Shown here: piece after piece, positions 9,586 through 20,688 of the stretch
Position numbering within the stretch: position 1 is the first letter of the stretch
How the letters are laid out: the number at the start of each line of letters is the position of its first letter
DNA from: Mantamonas sphyraenae
Lineage: Eukaryota; CRuMs; Mantamonadidae
Length of the DNA stretch: 64,000 nt
Reading direction: 5' to 3'
Assembly (NCBI GenBank): GCA_026936335.1
Contig: JAPMXV010000030.1
Coordinates: forward strand, 428,933-492,932
Position numbers and translations under genes: made by a program
The notes under the pieces: generated by a model
Databases searched by the model: none
The model's input: only the letters and a program-made list of their open reading frames with translations
What the model was told of the DNA's origin: nothing

Positions 9586-10503
9586 TCATTCGGCGCCCGA
9601 GTGCTTCTCCAACATCTCCTGGTACTGTGTGTGGTACGCAGACGCAAGGTACTCAAAGGGCAGCTCCATGTCGATTCCCTTGGCCACGCTGATCTCAAAG
9701 GCCTCCATCCCTCGCTCTCGGGCCCACTCGATGGCCTCGTCGCCGTCGACCTCGCGCTTCTCGCCAAGGTCCGACTTGTTTCCCACGAGGACATCTGAAT
9801 GAAGGAACACGGGTTGGGGGGAGGAGGAAAAGGGTGAGCGTGTGGGTGTATGGGAAGGGGGAACGAATCCAGAAAAGGTGGATCAACGCACAATGGATCT
9901 TGCCGTCCAGACCCACACTGGAGAGCTGTTTGAGCCAGCCGTCGAGAGAGTCGTAGCTTTCGCGATTGGAGATATCATACATGAGGACAACCATGTTTGC
10001 GTTGTCCCACTGCGGGGTATGGAGGATACGGGAGATTTGGGGGTCAGAGAGAGCGATCACACAGACGCACAAGGTGGGCAGAGGGACCCGGGAAGGAGGA
10101 CATACAAACTTGGGCACCATGTCCCGATACATGTCCTGGCCAGCACAGTCGTGGAAGAAGAACTCGACGCGTGTGTCTTCTGTGTCGGGAACGTTGAAGG
10201 ATTTGCTGCTCAGGCCCATGCCAATAGTCTGTGTGTGCGTGGGAAGACGTGGGTGATTGTGTGCGTACGAATGGAGTGTGTGTGTGGGTGGGTGTGCGTA
10301 CGTGGGTCAGCCGAGTGTGCTGTGGGATGCAGGAGAGACGAGAGATGGCGGGGCGCGCCAAAAAACGGCCAACACAGGGTGCAACACACCATGTAGTAGG
10401 TTTGGGCATATTCCGCGCCATCGCTGAGCAGCCACTGGACCATGGCACTCTTTCCCACACAAGCGTCGCCGACAATGAGGGTCTTTGCACGCAGAATGAG
10501 CAT
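9586..10503 (-). CDS. IFT27: IFT27/RabL4-like small GTPase
   Basis: IFT27 is an atypical Rab that, with IFT25, forms a peripheral part of the intraflagellar transport B complex and helps cargo leave cilia. Four exons join in frame: 10503-10390, 10228-10106, 10009-9892 and 9794-9586, giving 187 residues, the usual size. Visible GTPase motifs are the P-loop GDACVGKSA, the switch-II motif DCAGQDM, NKSD and a SVAK-type G5. Diagnostic IFT27 features are SDGAEYAQTYYMTIGM after the P-loop, VPDTEDTRVEFFF, the helix ESYDSLDGWLKQ, and the absence of a C-terminal prenylation cysteine. Introns are 109-161 bp or less. It is divergent from LENG8/THP3 (80 bp between ATGs) and 16 bp upstream of the decarboxylase fusion on the same strand. 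Confidence 0.9.
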
Positions 10504-10583
10504 GGTTTGAGGGGGGGAATCGTTTGGGCGCGACGGGGCGACCTGCAGACAACGACAACCCCTCCTGCACGACCACCTCAACG

Positions 10584-12999
10584 ATGTCCTGGAACCAGTA
10601 CGGCGGGACAGGAAACGGTGGCACAGGAGGAAATGGGTACCAGCCTGCGTACACGCCCGTGTATGGCAGCCAGCAGAGCAGCCAGGGTGGCGGAGGCGGA
10701 GGGGGCAGTGGATTCCAGGGCAGCAGTGGGGTCCAGGAATACCCAGATTCGCTGCGGCAATTCCTCTCGCGAGTGTTTATGCATTATCGAAACGCAGAGC
10801 ATCGTTCGCAGGTGAGTTGGGGACGGCAAGGAAGGGGCTGTGGAGGCCAGGAGACGGGGGGGCAGTGGGGGGGCAGAGGGAGCTCACGCGCAATTGGCAC
10901 ACACACAGATCAACGAGATGCTCAAGGCACGTATCAAGGCAATGAAAGAGGCCGGGCAGCTGTGGTCATACGATTGGGACAATGAACCCATCCCCGAGCT
11001 GCAACAGGGTGAGTACCAGGGCCTGGCGGGCAACAAGCGGAAACTGCAAGGTAGGTGTCAGGGAGCAAAACGGGCGCGAGGAACAGCCACAGAGCACGCA
11101 GAACTGACTCTTGAGACGTGGGTGGGTATACGGTGTGTATATGCACACGATGGGCGTGCGTGCGGATGGGCAAACGGACTCGGTGGCTCAGTAGGGCCGG
11201 TGGGAGCGACGAATGGGGCGGACCCGTGGGCCAAGAAGCAACGCGTCTCACTCAGCGCTGCAGAAGAAGTGGCGCAGGCGCAGCAGGCACAGCAAGCGTA
11301 CCAAGCGCAGCAACAGCAGTTGTACCAGCAACAATGGCAGCAGGCGTACCAGGCGCAGGCGTACTACGCGCAGGCACAGCAGGCATATGCCAACGGCGGC
11401 AACTCTGGAATGGCCTACTCTGCGTCGCCATACTATCCACAGCAAGTGCAGCAGCAACAGGTGCCGCAATATGTCCAGCACGGCTCGGTGCAATTCCAAC
11501 AGAGCAGCAGCCCGTATTCTTCCTTTGTGCCTTCCACCAACACCAACACCAACACCAACACCAGCACCAGCACGTTTTCCTCAGCCCCTTCCATTCAAAA
11601 CAGCACATTTGCATCATCGACGTCGTCGTCGTCGTCCACGGGCATGGCTCTGCAGGAGATTGCAGGCGGCTCGGAGACGTCGTCCCCGTTCAAGCCACGC
11701 AAGTGGAAGGACAACAGCAAAGACCCAAACTTTCGTGGCCTAATCCGAGGCTACGGTCTGCCCATGCGTGACAACACGCCGGAATGTCCATACTTTCTGG
11801 AGCACGGGCGAAAGTGTCCAGATGGCAAGCAATGTGGGTACAACCACACAGATCCAAAGGCCAAGGGCAACAAGACGCCCAAGACAAAGGGCAAGAAGCA
11901 GAAGGAGGCCACAAAGGAGTGTAAGTACTATCAAAAGGGCAAGTGCACGCGCAAGACATGTCCATTTCTGCACGACGGGGTGCCGAACGACGGGAGCGAC
12001 GCAGGCGGCAGGGGCACGGCAGCAAACAACATCAAACTTGGCGGTTCCAAGAGCATTCTGATGGACGCCGAGAGCAAGGACGCACGCATGGAACGATTCA
12101 AGGACATGCTGACCAAGGACAAGAACAGCAAGAGCAAAAAGAACAAGCGGGGCAACAACAACAACCCATGGGGAAGCTTCACGTCATCGCCACCCAGGGA
12201 CGAGTTTATGGACGAGGCAGATTGGGACAAGATGGTGATTACGGGCAGGTGCACAAAGCTGGAGAAGCCGTATCTGCGGCTGACAAGCGCGCCGGACCCT
12301 GCTGATGTGCGTCCCCTGCGCATCCTGCAACGGTCGCTAGAGATGGTAAGGCGGACATACAGCCGGGACCAGAACTACGGGTATGCATGCGAGCAGCTCA
12401 AGTCGATTCGGCAGGACATGACGGTGCAGCACATCCAGGAGGCGTTTACAGTGCAGGTGTACGAGTACCACGCACGGGTGGCACTGGAGAACGGGGATCT
12501 GGGCAACTTTAACCAGTGCCAAACGCAGCTGGTGACTCTGTACAAGGATCTGGAGGACCACGGGGGTCATCCAGACGAGTTCCTGGGCTACCGGATCCTG
12601 TACTATCAGCACCTGAACCAGGAACAGGACCTGTCGCATATCCTGGCACACACACCGCGCAAGATGCTGCGCAAGAAGGCGGCCAAGCATGCGTGGGATG
12701 TTGTCCGTGCGATGCAAATCAGCAACCACGTTGCGTTCTGGCGCCTTTACGACAACTGCCCCAACATGGGCCGCTTCCTGATGGACGCCATGAGCGATCG
12801 TGTGCGATTGCAGTGCATGCGGTCCATCACGCGAGCGTACCGCCCCTTGGTGCCGCTGGAGTGGGTACAGACGCAGCTGCACTTTGACGACTGGAACCAA
12901 ATGATGGAGTATTTTGACGACAAGGAGCAGCGCCTGGTGCTGGCTGGCGACGAGCGAGACCAGCTGGACTGCAAGCAGAGCATGAGCTCGTTCTTGTGA
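10584..12999 (+). CDS. LENG8/THP3-like SAC3-family protein with two CCCH zinc fingers
   Basis: THP3/LENG8 proteins couple transcription to mRNA processing through a SAC3/PCI-type helical domain. Exons 10584-10811, 10909-11050 and 11192-12999 give about 725 residues. Exon 2 could instead end at 11008, since both donors are phase 1. After a Gly/Gln-rich N-terminus comes the segment SYDWDNEPIPEL typical of the family, a Gln/Ala tract (150-230), then two CCCH fingers (about 321-343, CPYFLEHGRKCPDGKQCGYN; 367-384, CKYYQKGKCTRKTCPFLH), and the SAC3 domain (about 473-713) with ITGRCTKLEKPYLRLTSAPD and VRPLRILQRSL. The fused CCCH pair is consistent with RNA binding. The Stealth gene follows on the same strand 68 bp later. 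Confidence 0.85.
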
Positions 13000-13067
13000 G
13001 GTGTGAGAAGGGGTTTGGCGTGCAGCGGCGCAAGTGAAAGCAAAAACCGACTTTCCACTCATTGTTG

Positions 13068-16000
13068 ATGGCACCAGCGACACCGTTGCGTAAGCAAGTG
13101 CAAAAGAGCTTCCTGACGTTCTTGAGCACCAAGTGGGGCACGGGTTTGTGCTTCTTCAGCGTGGTCATTACGCTGAACACGGTGTTCCACACGAGCAATC
13201 TGTGGGCTGGAGAGGCGAATGGCCTCCTGCAGCATGGGTCGCCTGCAATGGTGCAGGACTTTGCCAACAACATTGTGGGCAAGTCGATGCACGAGCACCT
13301 GGCGTTTCCGCCGGTGGACATTGTGTACACGTGGGTAAACGGCAGCGATCCACGGCAAAAGCTGCTGCTGGCCAAGACGAAGCACGAGTACGAGACAGGC
13401 GTGAAGCAGAGCGACATTACGTTTTGCGAAAAGAACAAAGACAAGTGCAAGTCGGACGCAGACGACTCGAGCCGCTTCCACGGTGAGTGCCATGAGGCGA
13501 GGGAGAAGGGCGGAAAAGTGACGTCAGAAATGCGCTGGCGGGGTTTCGCAGCCTGCGCGTGACGGACGCTGACACGGGGAGGCATGCACACACCACACCA
13601 GACAACCACGAGCTGAAGTATTCGTTACGGTCTGTGGAGAAGTATGCACCGTGGATCAGGCATATCTACCTGGTGACGAACGGACAAGTGCCACACTGGC
13701 TGGACCTTACCAATCCAAAGCTGACGGTGGTGCCTCACCACGCGATATTCACAAACCGGTCGCACCTGCCTTCGTTCAGCTCGCCGGCCATCGAGTCGCA
13801 TCTGCACCGGATCCCGGGCATCTCGGACATGTTTCTGTACATGAACGACGACGTGATGTTTGGACGGCCGGTGTGGCCGGACGACTTTTTCACGCCGTCG
13901 CGTGGGCAAAAGGTGTTTCTGTCGTGGCCTGTGCCCAAGTGTGCCAAGGGCTGCTCCGATAGCTGGTTGGGCGACGGCTACTGCGATCGAGCATGCAACG
14001 TGTCGTCGTGCGGGTGGGACGGAGGCGACTGCAAGAACGCAAGCTCGCCCACACGCTACTCACGCTGGTGGGGCTCCAGCTCGGCAGGCTCTGCATACTC
14101 TCGCTACCGACGCGGACGACCCAACTATTGTGCACCGGGGTGTCCGACGACGTGGATTGGAGACAGGGCGTGCGATCGGCCTTGCAAGGTGGCGTCGTGT
14201 GGCTACGACGCAGGCGATTGTGGCACGGAACTGGTGTACACCAACTTGTTTGGCATCAACGTGACCAGCAGCACCACACACGTGTCGGTGCCGGAAAACA
14301 CGCTGGCGATGTACGTGGGCTTGCAGGATCTGTTTCCCTCTGGCTCACGCATCACGGAAGGCACACACAACAACGAGGACAGCGTACGGTCGGCCACCAT
14401 CTCACAGCGACACAAGCTCATGACACTCACGCTGCTGGACAACATCACGTCGACCGAGGTGACGATTTCGGTGAAGGGCAAGAACGGCGAGCAAGACATT
14501 GCCCTGGAGTTCAACATGACCCTGGTGGCGACGAATCAGACCTGGCTCAAGGAATACCAGGAAGAGAAGCGCAGGAGCAGGTTTGATCGCAGGCGCTCGT
14601 CCTACTCGTCCACGTACTCGTCGTGGGCAAACAGCAGATCGCAAACCAACTCGGGATCGGCAGCATCGAACACGAGGTCGTCGGCACGGTCAAGCAGCAC
14701 GTCGGGAAGTGCTGCAACCACAGGGGCGGCGGCGGCAGAGGAGACGCCGTTCCAGCGATTCAAGCGTCAGCGGGACCAGCAGCGACGGGAACAGGCGAGT
14801 CAGACGGCATCCACCGAGACTACACCCACCGAGACACCTGGACTGAGGCCTGGGGGGAGTGAAAGCAGCACGAATGAGGTTCTTTCGGACGAGGAGCTGC
14901 GTGAGCTGGGTGCGTTTGACACGGAAGCGACGCCGAGCGGAAGGGGAGGGCGAGCACGCAGCCGTACGCGCACACGCACACGCACACGCACAAAGAATCG
15001 AGTGCGACGCAGGGGGCGTGGTGGAGGTGGCCATCGGGCCGACTTTTTCTCTGAGCTGAACAATGGGCAGGGAGAACGAGGAAGGCAGCAGGCGCAGCAG
15101 GTGCAGCAGCAGCAACAAAATGGAGCGGCGACACAGGGACAGGGGCAGGAAGAGGAGGATCCGTTCCATGGGGACGAACTGCGTACGACGAGGCAGGGAA
15201 GGAGGCGAAAGAGCAAGGGCAAACGCAGCAAGACGACAACCAAGGTGGAGCGCAAGGCAGCACGGGAACACCGTGTGGAGGAGGATGCACGTGCAGAACG
15301 CCATCTGTGGACGGAAAAACCCAGGGGCAAGCGCAAGGAGCGTGCACAGGCAGCCACACAGGCAACCAAACAGGAACGCAAACGGGAACGCAAACGGGCA
15401 CAGAGGAAGGGACGCACACGAGAGAGCGTGGTGGACGATTTGGCAAATGAGATGCGAGCAATGGCTGAGCAGCGCAAGGGGAAGCGAAGAGGTGCAGGCG
15501 CAGGTGCTGCGGCGACGGATGGAGACGCAGCATTGACGGCACAGGGAGACCCGCCCCTGGATGCGCATGGAGAAGAGGAGCGACGAGGACGCAGCAGGGG
15601 TGGAGGGAGCAAGAATCGCACACGCAAACGCAAGCGCAGCCGTAAACGCAAGCGCAGCAATCGCAAGCGACGAGGAGGACGTGGGACAAAGAACAGCAGC
15701 AGGGACGCGCAGGAAACACAGCAACAGCAGCAACAACATGATGCACGGAACAATGGGAGGAGGAGAAGGCCTTCGGACGAGCAGGCAAGCGAGGAGAGTG
15801 GGGATGATGAAGATGGAAAACCGTTCTTTGTGCAACAGGCCGGAAGCACACGACGTGGAGGCAGCAACCGCAACAGGCGTGTGGAGATGGATGAGGCCAC
15901 GCGGCGCAAGCTGACGCCGAGCAGCGATGAGGCAGTGCAGCAGAGCCACGATGTGGACTTTGATGCAAACGAAGAGCAAAGCTCGGAGGACGAAGGTGCC

Positions 16001-17626
16001 AGCAGCGACGCAGACGACAACGGATTTGCTTCCAGTGGAGGAGGTTTTCTGAGTGGAGGCGAGGGCCAGAGCGATGACGAAGGGGCAGGTGGCGACGCAG
16101 AGGGGGATCTGCCGTCTCTGCTGCGGGATTTGGTGGGCAGGCGGCTGCTGGGCGTGGAAGAGGCCAATGTGGACATTGTACAGGACGACGAGCCGCTGTT
16201 TGTGTCGTTGGTGGGCACAGAGGGAGGCAGTATGGAGGAGGAGGAGGAGGAGGAAGGAGAGTCGATGGGGGGACGCAATTTGCTGAGTGCGTCAAACGAG
16301 GAGGAGAAGAGGCGAGAAAAGGTGGAAGTGGAAGTGATGGTGGGCAACGAGGCACGTGTGATGGCGATGGACGCAGAAGAAGAGGCTGGGTGGCGCATGA
16401 TGCAGAATCGTAAGCGGAAGGAGCTGCAGATGTACGAGGAGCAGATGGCGGCGGCACACCTGGAGCAGGCGCCTGTGGGCGGGTACGAACCAGTGACACA
16501 GACAAAGGTGTCACGGGACGAGCCTGTGCGTGTGTCTGCAGACATGCGTGTGGTGCACAGCAACATCGACGACGCAGACATGGACCGGATCATGGAGGCA
16601 CTGCGGCTGACACACAACGTGGAGGCCAAGAGTGCACAGGACATCGGAGACGTGGACTTTGCGAGGCGGTACCGATACAGCGCTGGGAGCGGGAGTGGCC
16701 TGACGGGCAGGCGGCTGCTGGATACGTTTGGGGACTCGCTGAAGCACGTGAACAGGCTGCTCACGCGGGACTTTGGCAGTGCGGCACGCAAAGTGCCAGC
16801 ACACATGCCACACATGATCAACAAGCCCATCATGGAGCGGCTGCAGGAAAAGTACGCGGAGGAGTTTGAGCTGACGTCGTCGCACAAGTTCCGTGCGAGC
16901 AACGACATGCAGTACGCCTTTTCATACTTTTACTACATGATGAACGAGCGGGACAACATCACGCTGGCAAGTTTGTACAAGGAGCGGCTGGATGCAAACG
17001 GCGACGGGGTGCTGAACGACAACGAGGTGCGCACGCTGCTGGCAACGCTGAACCCTCGGTTCAAACCCAAGGACCTGCGCGAGTTTAAGCAGAAACTGAA
17101 CGGGACGTCGCTGGAGGCGCTGATGGCCAACCGGGAGCTGGATCTGGAGCGCAAGGTGCAGGAGAAGTACTCGACAAAGAGACGGCACAAGTTTGAGCTG
17201 GACGGGACGGACGAGGTGGCATTCCTGATGGTGGGCAACAACGACACGACGTTTGCCAAGCAGCTGGATGGTATCCGGGAGCACAGGCACCAGTTTATCT
17301 GTCTGAACGACAACATGAACTACAGCCATCCTGCAAACGGCAAGGTGCGCAAGGTGCTGCACAACTTTTACAACTCGCTGTTCCCTCTGCCGTCGCAGTT
17401 TGAACTGGCGTCGCATCGGCAGAACGAGTTTCTGTATCTGGACGAGCTGAGCATGGTGCGAGATGCACGGTACCGGTACTACCTGGCGTTCTACGGAATC
17501 GTGTTTATCTTTGCCGTGTTTGTGATGGTGCTGCAGTACGTAACGCAAGACATGAGTCTGGTGAGTCTGGATTGGTTGGTGCGAAAGGAAAGGGTGACGA
17601 GTGCGGGGAAACTGGTGGATGTGTGA
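13068..17626 (+). CDS. GNPTAB: GlcNAc-1-phosphotransferase alpha/beta (Stealth family, GNPTAB-like)
   Basis: This enzyme transfers GlcNAc-1-phosphate to mannose on lysosomal hydrolases in the Golgi, the first step of the mannose-6-phosphate tag. Exons 13068-13482 and 13602-17626 give 1479 residues. The order is an N-terminal membrane anchor (about 24-42), Stealth CR1 (DIVYTWVNGSD, 84), CR2 across the splice junction (DNHELKYSLRS, 139), two Notch/LNR repeats (250-282 and 313-346, each with CxxxC...DGGDC or DAGDC), CR3 (RKVPAHMPHMINKP, about 1202), an EF-hand loop (LDANGDGVLNDNE), CR4 (CLNDNMNYS) and a second membrane helix (about 1432-1453). Residues 460-1110 are a very long Arg/Lys/Glu/Ser-rich insert, far above the human spacing. 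The two terminal anchors match GNPTAB topology. The last codons lie in a short tandem duplication. Confidence 0.93.
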
Positions 17627-17668
17627 GTCTGGTGAGTCTGGATTGGTTGGTGCGCAAGGAAAGGGTAG
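17559..17668 (+). repeat. Two-copy tandem repeat at the GNPTAB 3' end
   Basis: A ~37-bp segment beginning GAGTCTGGTGAGTCTGG occurs at about 17559-17600 and again at about 17626-17668, a period of roughly 67 bp, with one base changed (GCGAAAGG to GCGCAAGG). The first copy encodes the last GNPTAB residues before and after SLDWLVRKERV. The second starts in the stop-codon region and forms the 3' flank shared with the convergent MORN gene. Confidence 0.75.
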
Positions 17669-17675
17669 TGCGTGG

Positions 17676-18893
17676 TCAATTGAAATTGTACTCTTCGCCA
17701 GCGTATGCCTCCTCTTCTCCGTCGTCTTGGACAGCCTGGGCATACTCGTCATCGTAATCCGACTCGGCATACATGGCCTTGTCCTCGCGAAGCTGGCGAA
17801 TCTTGTCGAGCTGTTCGGCGAGGACGTCCTCGGGCTGGGCTAGCTCGAGGGTGGGTAGGGTGGCACGTGGATTCTCCTCCTCGCCGACCACAGTACCGTC
17901 TTCAAGCATGTCCATGTCCAACTCGTAGTAGATGCCACAGCGGGCGGTGTCTTCGTGCCATTCGCCGTCGTAGCGGCGCTTCTTGCTGACATACAGGTGT
18001 GAGCCATTGCCCTCCTTCATGTCGTTGAGCCAGGTGCCGATGTAGCGGTCGCCGTTGGCGTAGATGTACGTGCCCTGGCCACAGCGCTGGTCGTCCAGCC
18101 ATTCGCCCTCGTACTTGTCGCCGTTGGCAAACTTGAGGATTCCCCAGCCGTTGCGGAAGTTGTCTGCCCACTCTCCTTCGTAGACATTGCCATTTTGGAA
18201 GTAAAACGTGCCCCAGCCCTGTGTGTGGAAAGGAGGAGTGACGCCGGCGGGGGGAAAGGGGGAAAGGGGGGAGAAGGTCGACGGGGCGTGTGAGCAACGG
18301 CTACGGAGCAGTGTTTGGGTCCGTGACACGGGTCCCAGGAGGACGCAGAGACATGGATGTGTGGAGGATGGGCAAGGTGTGCACATGGACGATGTGTGGG
18401 TGCAGAGAAGGGCCTCACTTACATGCTTCATGTCGTGTTTCCAGGAGCCGGCGTACACCTTGCGGAGTTGACCGTCCTTGAGCCAAAGGGTGCCCTCTCC
18501 GTGGCGCATATCCTCGTGCCAGAAGCCTTCATACTTGTCGCCATTGGCCCAAACAAAGACACCCTTGCCCTGTTTGAGGTCTGCGTCCCATTCACCCGTG
18601 TAGCGGTCGCCGTTTGTTGAGTAAACGGTGCTTCGCTTGCCACTGCGTTTGCTCTTGTGTTCACGCTCCTTCCACAACTGTGTGCTGTTCTTTGTGCCTG
18701 TGCCACCACGCTTGCCTGCGGTGGTGCTGCGTCCACTGCGGAAGCTGGAGCGCGAGGCGGTTCGTCCGCCCGGGAACAGCCGTTCGTCGTTCAGGTCAAA
18801 GAGACCAGAGGCTGCAGAGGTGCCCCCCTTGCTCTGTTGGTATTGAAGCAGTTGGTCGTCCAGGAACTGCGCGACCGGGTCTCCACTGGACAT
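17676..18893 (-). CDS. MORN-repeat protein (MORN3-like)
   Basis: MORN repeats are 23-residue membrane or scaffold binding hairpins; MORN3-type proteins are common in ciliated cells. Exons 18893-18423 and 18218-17676 give 337 residues. After a Gly/Ser/Arg N-terminus there are at least seven repeats of the form GD-Y-GEW (for example NGDRYTGEWDADLKQGKG, NGDKYEGFWHEDMRHGEG, NGNVYEGEWADNFRNGWG, NGDKYEGEWLDDQRCGQG). An acidic tail after about residue 290 ends in EEYNFN. The intron is 204 bp. The gene converges on GNPTAB with a 49-bp gap and is divergent from the Cys-rich surface protein with 42 bp between start codons. The match to MORN3 rests on size and repeat spacing; other MORN families are possible. 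Confidence 0.85.
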   Translation of the reverse strand: MSSGDPVAQFLDDQLLQYQQSKGGTSAASGLFDLNDERLFPGGRTASRSSFRSGRSTTAGKRGGTGTKNSTQLWKEREHKSKRSGKRSTVYSTNGDRYTGEWDADLKQGKGVFVWANGDKYEGFWHEDMRHGEGTLWLKDGQLRKVYAGSWKHDMKHVSEALLCTHTSSMCTPCPSSTHPCLCVLLGPVSRTQTLLRSRCSHAPSTFSPLSPFPPAGVTPPFHTQGWGTFYFQNGNVYEGEWADNFRNGWGILKFANGDKYEGEWLDDQRCGQGTYIYANGDRYIGTWLNDMKEGNGSHLYVSKKRRYDGEWHEDTARCGIYYELDMDMLEDGTVVGEEENPRATLPTLELAQPEDVLAEQLDKIRQLREDKAMYAESDYDDEYAQAVQDDGEEEAYAGEEYNFN

Positions 18894-18935
18894 GAGGGAA
18901 TTTGGTGGTCTGATGTTTTGCGCCTGCCTGGGCAA

Positions 18936-20634
18936 ATGACACAACGGGTGGCAGTGGTCGCGCTGCTGGCAGCGGCACTGGTGTGTGCAGGGTGTGTGGA
19001 GGCCAGTCTGAGTCCACAGGAGCTGGTGAACGAGGTGCAGGAACGGCTGGCGGCGGCGGAGGAGCGCGTGGCAGAGTTGCGAAGCGCGAGCGGCTTTGCT
19101 GGACGCGGTCTCTTGGCGGCCACAGCGTCGGCATGCGGCGCAAGCAAAGCGTGCAGTGTGGATGGGGATTGTGTACTGGGCAAGTGCTATTCGGGCACAT
19201 GCATGGGTGGGTTTGCGCGAGGGTGTAGAGCGTGCTTGGGGCGGCGGCGTGGCGAAACGGTTTCCTCGGGGAAAGCGGCTGACACAAGGGGAAACAACCG
19301 CCTCCCACCGCACGTCGTGTATGTGTGCGGGTGCGTGTGGGGTGCTATGGATGGGATGACCACGCACGCGTACAGAGAGAGACCCTGTGCTGCCGTACGG
19401 GGCGTCATGTTCAGACACACAGCCGCAGTATGTAGTCGAAGAGCGGGCGTTTGGGGGAATCAATTGGCTTTGGAGTTGCTGACACAAAACACGGGATGGA
19501 CGACACACACACACACACGCGCACGCACAACAACGTGGTTCTAATGCACCCACCCACCCACTCGTGTGTGTTCACAGGTCGTGCTACGAGGGGACGTGCG
19601 CAGCAGGGCAGTGTGCGAATGAGCTGGACCGCAAGTGCTTCTGTTCGTCGGATGCAGAGTGCAAGGGCAAGTGCATTGAAAACCGATGCGACTTTTTCCG
19701 GTTTGCAGGCGATTCGTGCACAAAGGATGCACACTGCACGAGTCTGAAGTGTTCGAGCGGCATTTGCGCCGGGGCGGGCGAAGGGGAGACATGTACGCTG
19801 ACGCGAGGGGACTCGTGCCAGCCTGGGCTGCGATGCAACGGAGGCACAAGCAAATGTGAGGTGGCAGCAAAGATTGGGGAGCGTTGCACGTCGTCGACGC
19901 TGTGCGACACTTTCGCAAGCTGCACACGCAGTGTGGGAGGCACGTGCCAAACAGACTTTACCGGGGCCAAGGACAGCGTGTGCAACTCGGATCGCAACTG
20001 CCAAAAGGGCTTGCAGTGTTCGGGAGGCCGGTGTGTGGACCCGCATCCGGGCCAGGAGTGTACAAATTTGAAAGGGTGCCCCGAGTTTTCTGCGTGTGCG
20101 TGCAGGCGGCCTGCACTGAGCACAGAGAGCGTTTGCAAGCTCCAATCGCCGTTGCTGAACAGCACGTTTGCCAAGGTGGACTGCACGTACGACATTGGTG
20201 CTGTGTACGGGTGCATCAACTCGAAGCGCTGCAAGAGCCTGTCGCCCGAGTCGACCCATCTGGACAAGACTCGCTGTGACGCAGGGTGCACCCAACCCAT
20301 TGTGGACTATTACTGCTGTGCGATCGACGGGGCGGTGGCACTGATGGAAAGCAACAAGGCAGCGTTTCTGGAACGACACACACAGAAGCAGTATGACAAC
20401 GTGGTGCACAACATCCGCAACAACATGCTGCCTGTCAACTGTGGCGTGCGGCAGCTGTGTTCGCGTGTGCTGCCGTGCTGCACAAAGACGTCGCCGTGTG
20501 TGGATTTGTTGAACGAGGCGCCAGCGACGATCTACGAGTGTCCGCTCGTCGCCGGTGCGTGGCGTGTGCAGTCGGCCACACAGGCGCTGGCAGTGTTGGC
20601 GGTGGTTGTGGCGTGGGTGAGTGTGTGGGTGTGA
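18936..20634 (+). CDS. Cys-rich secreted protein, probably GPI-anchored
   Basis: Predicted extracellular surface protein. It begins with a clear signal peptide (MTQRVAVVALLAAALVCAGC), has a short helical segment (about 25-50), then roughly 30 cysteines in small disulphide units of the type C-x2-D-x-C-x-GKC, and ends in a hydrophobic tail (ALAVLAVVVAWVSVWV) preceded by small residues, as in GPI-anchored proteins. Two exons, 18936-19210 and 19578-20634, give 443 residues; the 367-bp intron has a weak donor (GG|GTTTGC) chosen because it alone keeps frame, so the junction is uncertain. The Cys spacing resembles Dickkopf or prokineticin-type domains only loosely. No specific function can be assigned. 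Rxt3 follows 54 bp downstream. Confidence 0.65.
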
Positions 20635-20688
20635 GAGGAATGTACTGTGGATGGAAAACCAGCGCGCACCGTGAACCAAGCCGAGAGA

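Noticed and set aside
8214-9692. 492-codon plus-strand frame opposite the decarboxylase fusion
   Set aside because: Gly/Asp/Val-rich mirror of the real gene on the minus strand, which has clear enzyme motifs.
14690-16908. Long minus-strand open frames (400-700 codons) antisense to GNPTAB
   Set aside because: Compositions are Ser/Leu/Pro/His shadows of the repetitive plus-strand coding tract; no domain or splice logic.
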